From Hygrophila difformis (taxonomy: Eukaryota; Streptophyta; Magnoliopsida; Lamiales; Acanthaceae), in contig JAOANR010000014.1 in assembly GCA_030278955.1 (NCBI GenBank), positions 20,214,068 through 20,278,067 of the forward strand: 64,000 nucleotides of DNA. The letters are read 5' to 3'. Below, piece by piece: positions 12,081 through 23,267 of the stretch. Position numbers and translations under genes: made by a program. Every line of letters starts with the position of its first letter. Position 1 is the first letter of the stretch. Under the pieces are notes generated by a model, which made no database searches, was not told the DNA's origin, and worked only from the letters and a program-made list of their open reading frames with translations.

Positions 12081-12630
12081 TTTAATTTATGTCAAGTAGT
12101 TGTTAGAAACCCTTGCAAAACTTGAATCGAGTAACCGAGTGGAAAATCTTAGTAAACGACGTGGGCCCTGCTTCCATCGCACATCCTCCAGTGAACGATC
12201 CGGTACTTACTATAAATTACTGCAATTTTTGACTCCGTGCGCTTTCGGGAGCACAGTTTCTTGACAACGAGTAAATAAAAACATAACATTTTGGGAAAAT
12301 ACTCATACAGTGGGAAGATGTTCAGAAGCTTCATGGCAGGTGCTTTCGCGACAAGAAATTATGGGAAACATCATGGCGCAGATACCAGGGACTTTCAGGG
12401 TGACAGACTGAAGGTCAATCCCGGTTGCACCGTGATATTTGTCAAAAGTTTCATGGCAGGAAGGACCACAGCGCCGTTTGAGATTAAAACACCCCACATG
12501 AGTAATAAAAAGCGGGAATCATAACATATCCTTAAACCCCTTCCCTACATCATAACTCTTTTCATTTAATAAATCCACACCTGAGATTTCAGAAAATTAC
12601 TCGTGTTAATGAAACTCGTCAAAAGTTTCA

Positions 12631-12648
12631 TGGCGCCGTTGCCGGGGA
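12631..12648 (+). promoter_or_regulatory. Primer-binding site, tRNA-Asp type
   Basis: TGGCGCCGTTGCCGGGGA begins directly after the LTR CA end. It is complementary to the 3' end of plant tRNA-Asp(GTC) as I know it. This fixes the 5' LTR boundary and the element orientation. Confidence 0.85.
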
Positions 12649-12762
12649 GGATGCAGCGTCGTTTATTAAGAGAATTACACTCCTGATTACTCATAGTTAG
12701 TTTTGTGTAGTTAGTTTTGTGTTTGTATTTCAGAACAGAGAAGTACCCTCAAATCAATTAAA

Positions 12763-12801
12763 CATTTAGAGTACTAAGACTCTAAATGTGAGGATGTTGA
12801 T
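12763..12801 (+). repeat. Hairpin plus GTGAGGATGTTGAT motif, copy 1
   Basis: Arms CATTTAGAGT (12763-12772) and ACTCTAAATG (12779-12788) pair perfectly around ACTAAG. The right arm is the start of AAATGTGAGGATGTTGAT (12784-12801). Confidence 0.85.
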
Positions 12802-12887
12802 TTGAGGGGAAAACCTAACCAATTTGGTATTTTTTCTTGCAGGAATCATGGAGCCACAAAGAATGGTGTAAGGAGTTTAATGTGGAA

Positions 12888-13009
12888 GTGTAGCATTGGG
12901 GCTACACTACTTTGATTTTTCGTTTAATTACACTTCGCCAATTGTAAAATCTAGGTTAATTAAACGAGAAATCAAAGAAATGGAGAAGTGTAGCATTGGA
13001 GCTACACTA
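12888..13009. repeat. Nested inverted repeat in the LARD interior
   Basis: Arms at 12910-12930 and 12957-12977 (CTTTGATTTxTCGTTTAATT) pair with one mismatch over 21 bp. They are flanked on both sides by GTGTAGCATTGGxGCTACAC (about 12889 and 12989), itself a short palindrome. Confidence 0.8.
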
Positions 13010-13262
13010 ATTTGCAATTGTAAATTGCACAACACGTGAGACTCACGTGTTTGTCATCTCCACCACATCCGGACCACGAAGCTCCACCGCTGCTCCATCG
13101 CCATCCACCTCATTACCACCACTGCGCTGAGGAAACCCTCATCACTGGTGAAACAACAAATGGAGTAGCAGATCTTCGGACTACCAATTGCTCACCACCA
13201 TCGGACAAGCCACGGCCATCATCTCACTTTCCGTCGCCCCTGTCCCGACTGAGCATCTAAAG

Positions 13263-13740
13263 AGGTTCCCGATTGGATTAGTTCTGTAATTGACCGAAGA
13301 TTATATCCGGAATTTAAAGAAATATAAAATCCGGAATAATTTTCACAAGCACAGGATTGATCCAACCTAATATTCTGCAAGTCAAAATCATATATATATA
13401 TTTATATATATTTATTTATATATATTTCTATATATTTATTTATATATATCTCTTGTGCATATTATTAAATAATTTGGGTGTTAGTCAAATTGAATCACAT
13501 TTAGAGTACTAATACTCTAAATGTGAGGATGTTGATATTTTTGAGAAAACCCGATAACTTCTTCTGTGTTTGCTTTGCAGGAATTTGTGGAACCACCAAA
13601 AAGAAAATTAAAGCTGCAAAGCAGGTTCCCGGTTGGATCGATTCTGTGATTAATTGAAAGTATTCTTGGAATTTAAAGCAATTTAAAATCCGGAATAACT
13701 TTTATAAGAACAGAATTAATCCAACCTAATTTTTGCAAGT
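13263..13740 (+). repeat. Diverged direct repeat in the LARD interior
   Basis: 13263-13383 and 13620-13740 align over about 120 bp, from GGTTCCCG(A/G)TTGGAT through AAAATCCGGAATAA to AATCCAACCTAAT. Their spacing follows that of the hairpin motif copies, which suggests an old tandem duplication of a larger unit. Confidence 0.75.
13496..13536 (+). repeat. Hairpin plus GTGAGGATGTTGAT motif, copy 2
   Basis: Perfect 12-bp arms CACATTTAGAGT (13496-13507) and ACTCTAAATGTG (13514-13525) around a 6-base loop, followed by AGGATGTTGAT. Confidence 0.88.
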
Positions 13741-14014
13741 AGATTAAATTTTATTTATGTCTAGAAAAACCAAAAATGTGATTGAGCAATTTTGATGAAA
13801 ATCAGAATTTTTCTAAGTATTGGGCATCGAACAATCGCCTTGTTCGATGGACCAAACGATCACACATAGCTAAAATCGTCGAACACTTAATTGGTTTGAC
13901 GAAAAAGGCTATCGGAAGTATTTTCCTAGCTTTTGCGTGAATATTTTCTCCCTCCCTCCCTCCTCTTTCATTCTAGTTTGATTTCAAAATTTTGTTTGAG
14001 TAGGAACTGATTGA

Positions 14015-14054
14015 CTCACATTTCGAGCAAGGCTCAAAATGTGAGGATGTTGAT
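14015..14054 (+). repeat. Hairpin plus GTGAGGATGTTGAT motif, copy 3
   Basis: Arms CTCACATTTCGAGC (14015-14028) and GCTCAAAATGTGAG (14032-14045) match at 13 of 14 positions around AAG. The motif AAATGTGAGGATGTTGAT is at 14037-14054. Confidence 0.85.
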
Positions 14055-15467
14055 TCTTCACTTAAATATTTCTTAAAAAAATTAAAAAAAAAAGAGGGTG
14101 TGTTATTTTTATTTTGTTTATTTTAGTATTTTATATATATATATACCCAGTGCGAAGCATCCATAAATCTGTCAATGAATTCGCATATGAGATTTTGGTT
14201 TATGATTAAATTTTCAAACTTTTAAATTGGGATAATATAATTGAAGACATGCATGATATGAATTCTTGAGGTTTTGAGCTATAAAAATCCAATGATATGA
14301 TCACTTGAAAGACTGACAAACTTTCATGTTGAGAATTTGATTGAATAAGTTGCAAGAAATTTTTCAAAGGCTAAATTTGAGAATAAATGTATGACATGAT
14401 CAAACCATACCATGTGAGATTTGAGCCATAAATCACTCATTTCTTTCTTTGATTGTGTGAATCAATTCGATTAAAGGACACTAGAACTTGCAATTGGGAC
14501 CGATTCAAGACCATGCCATATTCCCGAAATCAAGCAAATGATCGAGGCACTTAGAAAACCCCAAATTTTGGCTTTCGTTTGAATTCCAAACCCAAAAACA
14601 TTTTCCCTTTAGGATTAACCAACTTGAGCCTTTAAGCCTAATTTTTCTTTGAAACCACTATATTATTCCCAGCCTTACAAAAAGACCAAGAAAATCAAAC
14701 CCAAGTGTACATGAGCCATCCCATCAAGGCATTGTGATTTTTGATCATCAAATATGTATCAATCGGTATGCTATAAACCGATTCAAAAAAAAAAATCGTT
14801 GAGATCCATTCAACAAGAATAAATTGCAAATGACAAAGCAAATTAGACAAAGTCTAATGTCATGCAATAGAAAAAGGAAGAAAAACAAAAGAAAGAAAGA
14901 AATAGAGATGATCATAAACATGTCAAGTCATGATGGAATAGTGTCGTGTCACTTTTTAGCCCAATATTTTCCTTTCCTACCAAATGTTACAACCGTATGC
15001 CCCGTTATAACCTTGAATAAGACCTCGGGATCTCGATTTGAGGAAATGAGTAGGTGGCGAATTGGTCCAATTGCAAGCTTATGGGAGAATTTAATTGAAT
15101 TTGATTTTGAGCGTTGATGATAAAAGCCAATCTTGAGAGTGAGTGAACTTTCCGTTTCTACTATATGTGAGGCTCTGTTTCTATTAATCAATGATCATGT
15201 CATGCTTGAATTCAAGGAGTAAGCCAATGGATTTTTCTAAACACTTATTCAAGAAGAATTAACAATAATGATTGGTTTGTGTGTTCACGCAAGTGAGAAG
15301 TATCATTCCATTATACACTGCAACCAAGAGGTTTAATACTTGTAATTTTGATTGTCTTATCCCAATATAAGAAGAATGAAATTTCTGGGGCCATGCAAAT
15401 GGATTGAATATGCAGAGTCCAAGCTCCTAGGTGCACTGACTCTGACTGCTCGGGGACGATCAATATT

Positions 15468-15481
15468 AAATGTGAGGATGT
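15468..15481 (+). promoter_or_regulatory. Polypurine tract of the LARD
   Basis: AAATGTGAGGATGT directly precedes the 3' LTR. It is mostly purine but weak. The same 18-base motif occurs three more times inside the element, which makes this the functional copy by position. Confidence 0.6.
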
Positions 15482-18400
15482 TGATAATGGCCAAAACTGA
15501 CCATTATTTCCAATCCATTTCCGTGTCTGAGACGGACATTTTGATCGTGTTTCCATCTTATTTTAATAAGAAAGCAGTTGAATTTAACAGATTAATGCTA
15601 GTTCGTAAAAACATCGAGCCGGTAATAAAAAGACACAAAATATGCAATTTGAAAGTGTATTTGTGTTAGAAAAATCCAAAAACATGAAAAAAGGAAAAAG
15701 AAAAGAAAAAGAAAAAAAAGATGGGAAAAAGATCAAAAATCCCACAACTGAGAAGTGGTTAAGTGTTGGGAAGGGATGCAGAAGAGCTAATTCGAATTAC
15801 TATGGCCAATTCGAGTTAATTCGAATTGGCTTGAATAATTCGAATTAGGGAATGAAGAGAAGAAACTCAAGGGCAAGAAGAAGATGCAATTCGAATTGTC
15901 CAATTCGAATTAATTCGAATTGGCACAAACAATTCGAATTGCCAACAGATGCAAAGAAGCCAAGAAACCCTCATCCAATTCGAGAAACGACCAATTTGAA
16001 TTCTTCACAACAATTCGAATTGACAAATGAAGGCCACATTTCCAGCTCAAGGAAGAAATCTCACAATTCGAATTAATTCGAATTGGATGAGATAATTCGA
16101 ACTACACTTAAAAATTCATCGAAGGCTGTGGAGCATGAGCACAACATTGGTGGGCCTAGGGTTTTGAAATTTGTCAATAAAAGCAGACCTTCCACAACAG
16201 AGCAAAGGGATGAAGAATTTAACCAAAAAGCAGCTGGGACAAAAAGAATAGCAGGAGGTTCCACACCCCTTAAGGGTTAGGTAGGTAGTTTAGTTTAGTT
16301 TACTTTCCTTGCAAGTAGTATAGTGTTTATATGCTTTGATCTTAGTATAGTGTAGAAGCAGTTTGTGTAACCCTTAGAGTAGCCATTTCCAGAATTTTTA
16401 CATGCTTTCTAGTTAGAATAAACCCTACCCTCAAGTTGATGATGGTTTTGGGTTCTTTGTTTTGCTTTCAAAGTGTCAATACAAGAAAAATTTCCAGAAA
16501 TGGTGTTATTCATGTGTTTTGGCACCCTTTAATGCTTTCTTTAGAAATAAATGCTTAGCATGTTTGTTTGTTTCAACTAGGTTACATTTATTATGTCCTA
16601 GTTGACATTCAAACTTAATAAATGCATGTTTGGTGGGTTTTTGGCTTGATTTTGTGCCTTAGAGCTTCAAATAAGTGTTCTTAGGTTTTAGACGTTTTTA
16701 GGATCTGTTAGAATTTACCTTTATGCCTTATTTTCCTGCCTTGATTTTATTTTATGCTGCCTTAGATAACTTGAGTGTTCTTAGTTTATTCATGTAGTTC
16801 TTAGATAGCTAGATGTTTTAGGTTCTTTGATCTTTGAATCCTTTGTTTGTAGAAATAGAGTTTAAATCTCGCCAATACCCACTGGACATGTGGTTGTTTA
16901 TTTCTTGAAAACCTCACTAGGGTGGCTGTGAAGTGACATTGATGTGAGATGAGGGATTTGGTAAATCTAAACCCATCATTAACAGCACAGTGTACACCTA
17001 ACCCATACTTGTGAGAACAAAAATTATTATTGTTCAAAAATGTATAATTCGAATTGAGGCAATTCGAATTATCTCGAATTGCCTAAGAAATTCAAATTGC
17101 AAAAAAAAAAAAATTTCTCATGTGGTTTCCAACCATTTCAAATTCTCTAATTCGAATTAATTCGAATTGATTCATACAATTCGAATTGGCATGAGAAACC
17201 ACATTGTATCCATTGCCGCCCCCTCATGCCTTAGTTTATCTTCTATCCCCAACCAATTCGAATTCACCCTTCCCCTTGAGGTATATGCCTCATAGTTGTT
17301 AAGATCCCGATCCTGATCTTAAGATCTTACGATTTTACGATCACACCTCTCTAAAACGATCCCGATCCTTGTAGGATCTTAAAATTAGTAAGATCCCGAT
17401 CCTGATAGTAGACCGTTACGATCTTATGGTCATACTCCCTCAAACACTTCTACGATCTTACGATCATACCCTCTTAAACGCATAAAATTTTTGTAGAATT
17501 TTATTATTTGGATCAAAGTAACTTTTTTCCTTTAATTATAAACTTAAGAGCTTGTATTCCTTATGTATTATGTGTAAAAAAACCATAATATGTATATATG
17601 TGGAAATATTTTATGTTTGCTTGTGATATTTTTGTACTGTATTTGATTAATTAACTTGCAAGATTCATAAACACACGAAATAAGGCTCTTACTTGTTAGT
17701 ATGCATAATTGATTTTATCCACTATTGCAATTTCATAAGATCTTAGGATCCCGATTCGATCCTACGATCCCGATCTTGCAAAGAGAAAAACGATCCCGTA
17801 TAGGATCCCGATCTTAACAACCTTGATATGCCTTAGTCAATTTTGAGCAAGGAAAGGACTTCATCAATTCGAGTTGTCCAATTCGAATTAATTTGAATTA
17901 CTCAAGAATTCGAATTAGATGATATCTCATTCCTTTGCAAGGATTAATTGGGTAAGATCATACTTCATTCTTCATGCATTCTCAATTCGAATTGCCCCAG
18001 TAATTCGAATTGAACTATCCCTTCTATTTTGAAAACTCCAAAAATATTTTTCTTCCATGATTTGTGTAAGTTGCATGGATGTATTGGGCCTAGGCCCAAT
18101 TCATCTGATTTCTATCCATTACACATTTCAACCCATTAGTGTCCACTTATTGTGTGCTTAACACCCACACAATACCAAAAATATTTTCTTACTTTTATGT
18201 TTTTCTCTTTCATTGTGTGTATGAACGGATAATGAGAAACACGACAGATTAATGTTGGTGAAAGGTCCCTTCACAGGGATATCGATTAACCCGTCTTCTG
18301 TGTGTCAATCATTATCTATTATTTTGCATGATCTGGTTAGTGGTTGGTGGAAGCTTCGGCGAGCGTTCTCTGCACTAAGAGTTTCGATTAGTCACTCAGC

Positions 18401-20621
18401 CAATTCTTAATCAGATACAGTTTTAATTTTCCTTATCTTAATTTCTCAACCCGAATTCAAGTTGCAATAGTATTAACTAATGTCGACCAACATCAGTTAA
18501 GACATATTACAACAAGAAATATGTCGGTTTTTCTTCCACTCACAGACAAAAGAAAACTAAATGACGGCGGTCACCGTTGTTTGGAATTCTTTCTGTCTAA
18601 AATCAGTCATCTGAGAAAAGTGGGAACCGGACAGCAGATGTTTGCAGTCCGGAAAACCCCAACTATCTCTGGCACTCCTTTTAGCCTATTTCTTCTCATC
18701 TCAGGCTAATCCATCTTTGTATATCGCATTCTGTCTAACCCCACCATATATTTTGGGGTATTTTATTTTCCTTTTCATATACTTGTATGCATGATACTAT
18801 TATGTAGATGTTCGGGTCATATCATTATTTTGGGGATCCTTCCCCTTGGACACAGAAGTCTTGATTTAAATCTGATGTTGCATAATAAACTTCCAACAAA
18901 AATTCCTTTATAAAATCCGGATCTGAGTAAGGGATAAATTCAACAGTTATGACTAATTCATATTCCACTGGGGGTTGATTTTGAGAGCTTAGAAGCAGAG
19001 TCAGCGATTAGGTCTCACCTAGACTGAAAGGATCTGTGTTTTAATTGAGAGTTTAGTACCTGTCTAGGGAATGATTTTCAAATATTGATTGGTTTCTCAA
19101 AATTGTTGTGTGCTGGAAATCTGATATTAGATATCGCATTAAGTCAATATCCACTTGGGTGTAGATGAGATGTGATAAATAATACTAGAGGAACAACATA
19201 TAGGCCTTGGTGAATTTCTAAGGTAAGGTTGAGTATTCCTTCGACTACTATCTTCTTCTGCCAAAGTCTAGAATTGAGTCCTGAATGAGTACATCCGGAA
19301 TAGGTTCATCTATGGATCTGTTTCATTCAGTTTGTATCTCATAACTACCCAGATGTTGTAAGCCTTGTGGCTTATTGATATCTCGGGGGTTCTTGATCTG
19401 CATCTGGTCACCAAGACCAGGGGCTCTTTTATACTAACGGAAAGAGACGTTTTTAACGCTTCCGAGTGATAGATTTAAATGCTTTCTTTACAGCTTTCTT
19501 ACTGCTTTCTTTTAAAATGCTTTCATAGAGGTCACTCGGAAGAATTAGGGGCTGTCCATCTGTTAAATGGTTTGAGAGTTATGGAATGGTTTGGGACTTG
19601 ATTTGAAACTCTGGGTGTGACATGGGGGAATGATAGCAGTACTTGGCATGTCAACTAATGATTTGACAGGTGTTGCTCATCCACCGTAAATAATTAACAT
19701 ACTTTTGCAAGGCATTGCAAGGGGAGTTAAGAGTTTATGGTATCTTAGAAATTGCTGTCTTAAGAGCATGTAAATTCTCACCGTAAGTACCTGTCCGTTA
19801 AAGGGAACATGGCGTAGAAAGCATGAGAGTTAGCTAACTAGAGGATTATCCCAAGCTAAGATCTGTGTAACAAAATGGAAGTTTAATTGTGCTTCATCTG
19901 AATCTTGTCCAATCTTTATTATTTCCTCCCTGTCCCTTCTGTCATATTTAAACCTGCTTTCTAGATAGTGTAGCATAATTTTATATTGCTTTCGTAGTAT
20001 AGATTTAATTGCTTTCTTCGATCTAGTTTACCATGCTTTGTAGAATAATTTTTACTGCTTTCATGATCTGGTTTGATTTATGTCAAGTAGTTGTTAGAAA
20101 CCCTTGCAAAACTTGAATCGAGTAACCGAGTGGAAAATCTTAATAAACGACGTGGGCCCTGCTTCCATCGCACATCCTCCAGTGAACGATCCGGTACTTA
20201 CTATAAATTACTGCAATTTTTGACTCCGTGCGCCTTCGGGAGCACAGTTTTCTTGACACGAGTAAATAAAAACATAACATTTTGGGAAAATACTCATACA
20301 GTGGGAAGATGTTCAGAAGCTTCATGGCAGGTGCTTTCGCGACAAGAAATTATGGGAAACATCATGGCGCAGATACCAGGGACTTTCAGGGTGACAGACT
20401 GAAGGTCAATCCCGGTTGCACCGTGATATTTGTCAAAAGTTTCATGGCAGGAAAGACCACAGCGCCGTTTGAGATTAAAACACCCCACATGAGTAATAAA
20501 AAGCGGGAATCATAACATATCCTTAAACCCCTTCCCTACATCATAACTCTTTTCATTTAATAAATCCACACCTGAGATTTCAGAAAATTACTCGTGTTAA
20601 TGAAACTCGTCAAAAGTTTCA
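15482..20621 (+). repeat. 3' LTR of the LARD, interrupted by a hAT
   Basis: Starts TGATAATGGCC and ends GTTTCA. It matches the 5' LTR apart from the 535-bp insertion plus TSD at 17283-17833 and scattered substitutions. It is followed by the TSD GTGGC. Confidence 0.93.
17291..17825. mobile_element. Small hAT element (GTTGTTAAGATC family)
   Basis: Termini CATAGTTGTTAAGATC and GATCTTAACAACCTTG are inverted repeats, and the TSD ATATGCCT (17283-17290 and 17826-17833) is perfect. The empty site is present in the 5' LTR at about 9830. The inside is AT-rich with many AAGATCCCGATC/GATCTTAC repeats near both ends and no transposase. A related copy is at 27219-27948. Confidence 0.93.
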
Positions 20622-20626
20622 GTGGC

Positions 20627-21522
20627 AGTGGTGGATGATGGTGGTGGTCGGATGTGGTGGCCATGGAGTGGATGGTTGTGCGGCTGGTGGTGGCCGGCGT
20701 GAGGAGCAGTGGTGGCTGGTGGTTGTGGGATTGAAAATGAAAGAGAGGGGCGGCGGCCGGAGGTTGAGGGCCGCCGGCGAAGGGCGGAGGAAGTTTCGTC
20801 GGAGGAGATGGAGGCAGTGTTGGAGCTGCGAAGTGGTGGTGGTGAGGGCCGCCGGCCGGCGGCGGCGGCAGGGTGATTAAGGGTAGGTTTAGGGTTTAGG
20901 GTTAGGGTTGGGCCAAGGGTTTGGGCCATTGGGGTGGTGTTGGGCTTTAGGAATGGTATTGGGCTTAAGTGGAGATGGGTGTAATGGGCTTCCAGATTGG
21001 ATTTTTAACGGCTGGGCCAAATCAAATTGGACTGGACTCTTGGACCAAATTAATTTAAATTGGGTATGAGCCCAATCACCTGCAATTAAAATTAAAAGTA
21101 ATTAGAGGATCAATTAATTCTTAATTATAGCAGAAAACAGAAATAGAAATAAATAAACATAAAAATTAAAAATATATACATCAAAATATAAAATAATATA
21201 GATATGTATATTATTCCACTTGATTATGTGGTTTGTGTTCCATTTAATGAACCCGTGTTCCACCGAATAGTCAACACCGAACCAAAATTAATCAAGTGTG
21301 GGATTTTTAATATTTTTATCATGTTTTTGGATTTTTTTAACATAAAATTAATAAAATAATAACATTTTTGTATTTTTCAATACCAGCTTATTATTTATAC
21401 AAACTTGCATATATTTGTCAAATTCAACTGCTTTTTTATTTAAATAAGACCGGAATGCGATCAAATGTCCGTATTAGACACGGAAATAGATTGAAAATAA
21501 TGGTCAATTTTGGCCATTATCA
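20627..21522 (-). mobile_element. Solo LTR A, 5' portion (minus strand)
   Basis: Continuation of LTR A after the LARD. The far end (21440-21522) is the reverse complement of the LARD LTR start, with the matching blocks GACACGGAAAT and TGGCCATTATCA. It begins with a G-rich GGTGGTGG stretch (20627-20880) whose ORFs are low-complexity. It ends in CA, followed by the TSD CTCAT at 21523-21527. Confidence 0.85.
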
Positions 21523-21527
21523 CTCAT

Positions 21528-23202
21528 CCTAGCCCCCCGACGGCGATCCAACCCGTACACCAGGACTTGTACTAAAATACCATTATCTCTTGTCCCCCTT
21601 CCGGGCAAGAACGCGGACTGGCATGGCCCAATAAATTCGCACAGAAGAGGTCTCAACCGGTTTGCAATGACCTTCGTAATGAACTTGAATGAGACATTGC
21701 AAAGAGTAAGCGACCTGAATTGTGTAATCGATTGCGGTATATCCACCTTTGGAAGCATGACCAGAAAAGCAAGGGCAATATCCGGCGGTAACGTCCTCGT
21801 CCGGAAAGCCTCTCCAACCATCCGGAAGACATGTCCTCCTAGAAAATCCCAGTATCGCCTATAGAACTCTGCCGGAAAACCATCCGGACCCGGTGCCGCA
21901 AACGGTCTCATCTATTTTTTCACCAGATCCAGCTCATCCTTCCCAACAGGCTCCGCAAGCTGCTCCTTCCAGGCAGCCTCAACCGCGCTCAATCGTGGCA
22001 GCCCTACCCCGTCCTCAACCGGTCTTGACTAGAACATAGTTGTGTAATATTCCTGTACATGCGCTTGCAGGGCTCCCTGATCAGTTTGCCATCCATCATC
22101 GCCAGCATGCAAACCGTAGATCTTATTCTTCTTCATGTGCATCTTAGTACGTGCATGAAAATATCTCGTGTTACAATCTCCCATTTTAATCCATTGATCC
22201 CGGGCTTTCTGATACCACAAATTTTCCTCCTGAACGAGTACTTCCTCCAATTCAGCTTTCATTTCCTTTTCTAGTCTCAGCAACCACACCGAATCCCAAG
22301 ATTTAAGCCTCTTTTCAATTCCCCTTTTTACGATCCAATATATTGCCAAAGACTTGATCGTTAAAGGTGGTCAACTTCGAACTTATGTCAGCCAACAATT
22401 CAGGGACCGAGGCCCCTTGTCCATGCTCGCAGCAATCTTGAATGACTGTGGTATACTCAGCATGTCGTGCCCAGGCCGCCTCCCATCGGAAAGGCTGTGG
22501 CCGCCTAGTATCCAAGGGATTGTTACACATGAGCAGAAGCGGACAATGATCCGATCCGAGCCTTGCCAGATGTTGGATTCGAGCTTCGCCAAACAACTCA
22601 TGCCAAGCCAAATTAGCTACCCCCCTGTCCAACCTCTTTTGAATGCAGCTGTCGACACCAACCTTTCTCGACCAAGTGAATCTAGGGCCCATAGATGAAA
22701 TACCAGTCAGATGGCATGCATCCAGCATCTCCCGGAATTCCTCCGACCTATCCAGAAGAAATATTCCTCCGCTAACTTCCTCCTCCGACATAATCTCATT
22801 CCAGTCGCCCATAACCATCCAAGCACCTTGCACAACGCCCGCAAGAAGCTGAAGGTTCGCCCAATTAGTCCCCCTCCTGTAATAATTAGGATTGCCATAG
22901 ATATAAGTGATCGTCCATACAACCCCCCCGGCCATGAGCTCCAAGCTAATCATTCGACTTCTTGCGTCCACAATTGAGCATGAACATGTGCAATTACGAG
23001 ACTTGAAAACCCATAAACCACCGAGCCTTCCCACTGTTGCCTGAAAAATCAATGGCTCAAACCCCAATCTCCATAAGAGCATGCGCACTCTATCAAACTT
23101 CCCTTGCGATTCCATTATACATAAAATTTCCGGGCTATGTGACCTAAGACAATTTACCAACCAATGCTGAGATTCAGCTCCTATTACCATTGCACGTTCC
23201 AT
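21528..23202 (-). pseudogene. L1-type LINE ORF2, endonuclease and N-terminal RT, broken
   Basis: Minus strand. 22315-23202 is an APE-type endonuclease, with GDWNEI at about 22800 and the SDH signature GSDHCPLLL at about 22545. The linker at 22029-22349 has the plant-LINE block WYQKARDQWIKMGDCNTRYF. At 21528-21911 the RT begins with FAAPGPDGFPAEFYRRYW, then FRSLTLCNVSFKFITKVIANRL and PCQSAFLPGRGTRDN; each is a standard L1 RT block. Frames break near 22320, 22030 and 21910 (in-frame stop). The frame runs to the exact site where LTR A inserted and resumes at 1907. The protein is the nicking and copying enzyme of LINE retrotransposition; this copy is dead. Confidence 0.93.
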
Positions 23203-23267
23203 GACATAACTCTCAGATTGTTAAAATCCATAAAGATAATATCAGAGGAATATCACCAACCATCGAT

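Larger units (their letters stand above)
8039..12630 (+). repeat. 5' LTR of the LARD (4592 bp)
   Basis: Near-identical to 15482-20621 once the hAT at 17291-17825 is removed. By eye there are scattered single-base differences and small indels, roughly one per hundred bases. A TATA-like box TATAAAAG is at 8728-8735; in the 3' LTR the same site reads CAATAAAAG. ORFs inside are short and not protein-like. Confidence 0.93.
12649..15481 (+). other. Non-coding interior of the LARD
   Basis: Holds no recognisable protein. Contents in order are: a hairpin plus AAATGTGAGGATGTTGAT at 12763-12801; a set of inverted repeats with GTGTAGC...GCTACAC at 12888-13009; a His/Pro-rich low-complexity ORF at 13036-13260 that I do not believe is coding; a segment at 13263-13383 repeated at 13620-13740; a TA-rich stretch at 13390-13450; further hairpin/GAGGATGTTGAT copies at 13496-13536 and 14015-14054; and AT-rich sequence to the polypurine tract. 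A 97-codon ORF at 14824-15117 resembles nothing I know. Confidence 0.8.
8039..20621 (+). mobile_element. Complete LARD (large non-coding LTR retrotransposon)
   Basis: Two long direct repeats (8039-12630 and 15482-20621) begin TGATAATGGCC and end GTTTCA. They flank a 2.85-kb interior and are bounded by a perfect 5-bp TSD (GTGGC). A tRNA-Asp primer-binding site follows the 5' LTR at once, and a purine-rich tract precedes the 3' LTR. No gag, protease, RT or integrase is visible in any frame, so the element must use proteins in trans. LTRs longer than 4 kb with a non-coding interior match the LARD class. It inserted into the related solo LTR A. The primer site suggests a Ty3/gypsy, Athila-like parent, but this is inference. 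Confidence 0.93.

Noticed and set aside
13036..13260. His/Pro-rich ORF in the LARD interior
   Set aside because: Short and low-complexity, no known gag-like feature, and stops lie just outside.
8044..16280. ORFs of 60-105 codons inside the LARD LTRs (for example 8635-8832, 15352-15669, 16083-16280)
   Set aside because: They are duplicated because the LTRs are, have no domain, and are built from palindrome repeats or AT-rich sequence; not treated as genes.
20597..20929. Pro/Ser/His-rich minus-strand ORF in the G-rich end of LTR A
   Set aside because: Low-complexity translation of a GGTGGTGG tract, with no ATG context or domain.
1908..21522. LTR A plus nested LARD as a single full-length element with two LTRs
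   Set aside because: The outer CTCAT duplications enclose only one copy of the LTR A sequence; the LARD has its own duplication (GTGGC) and opposite orientation.
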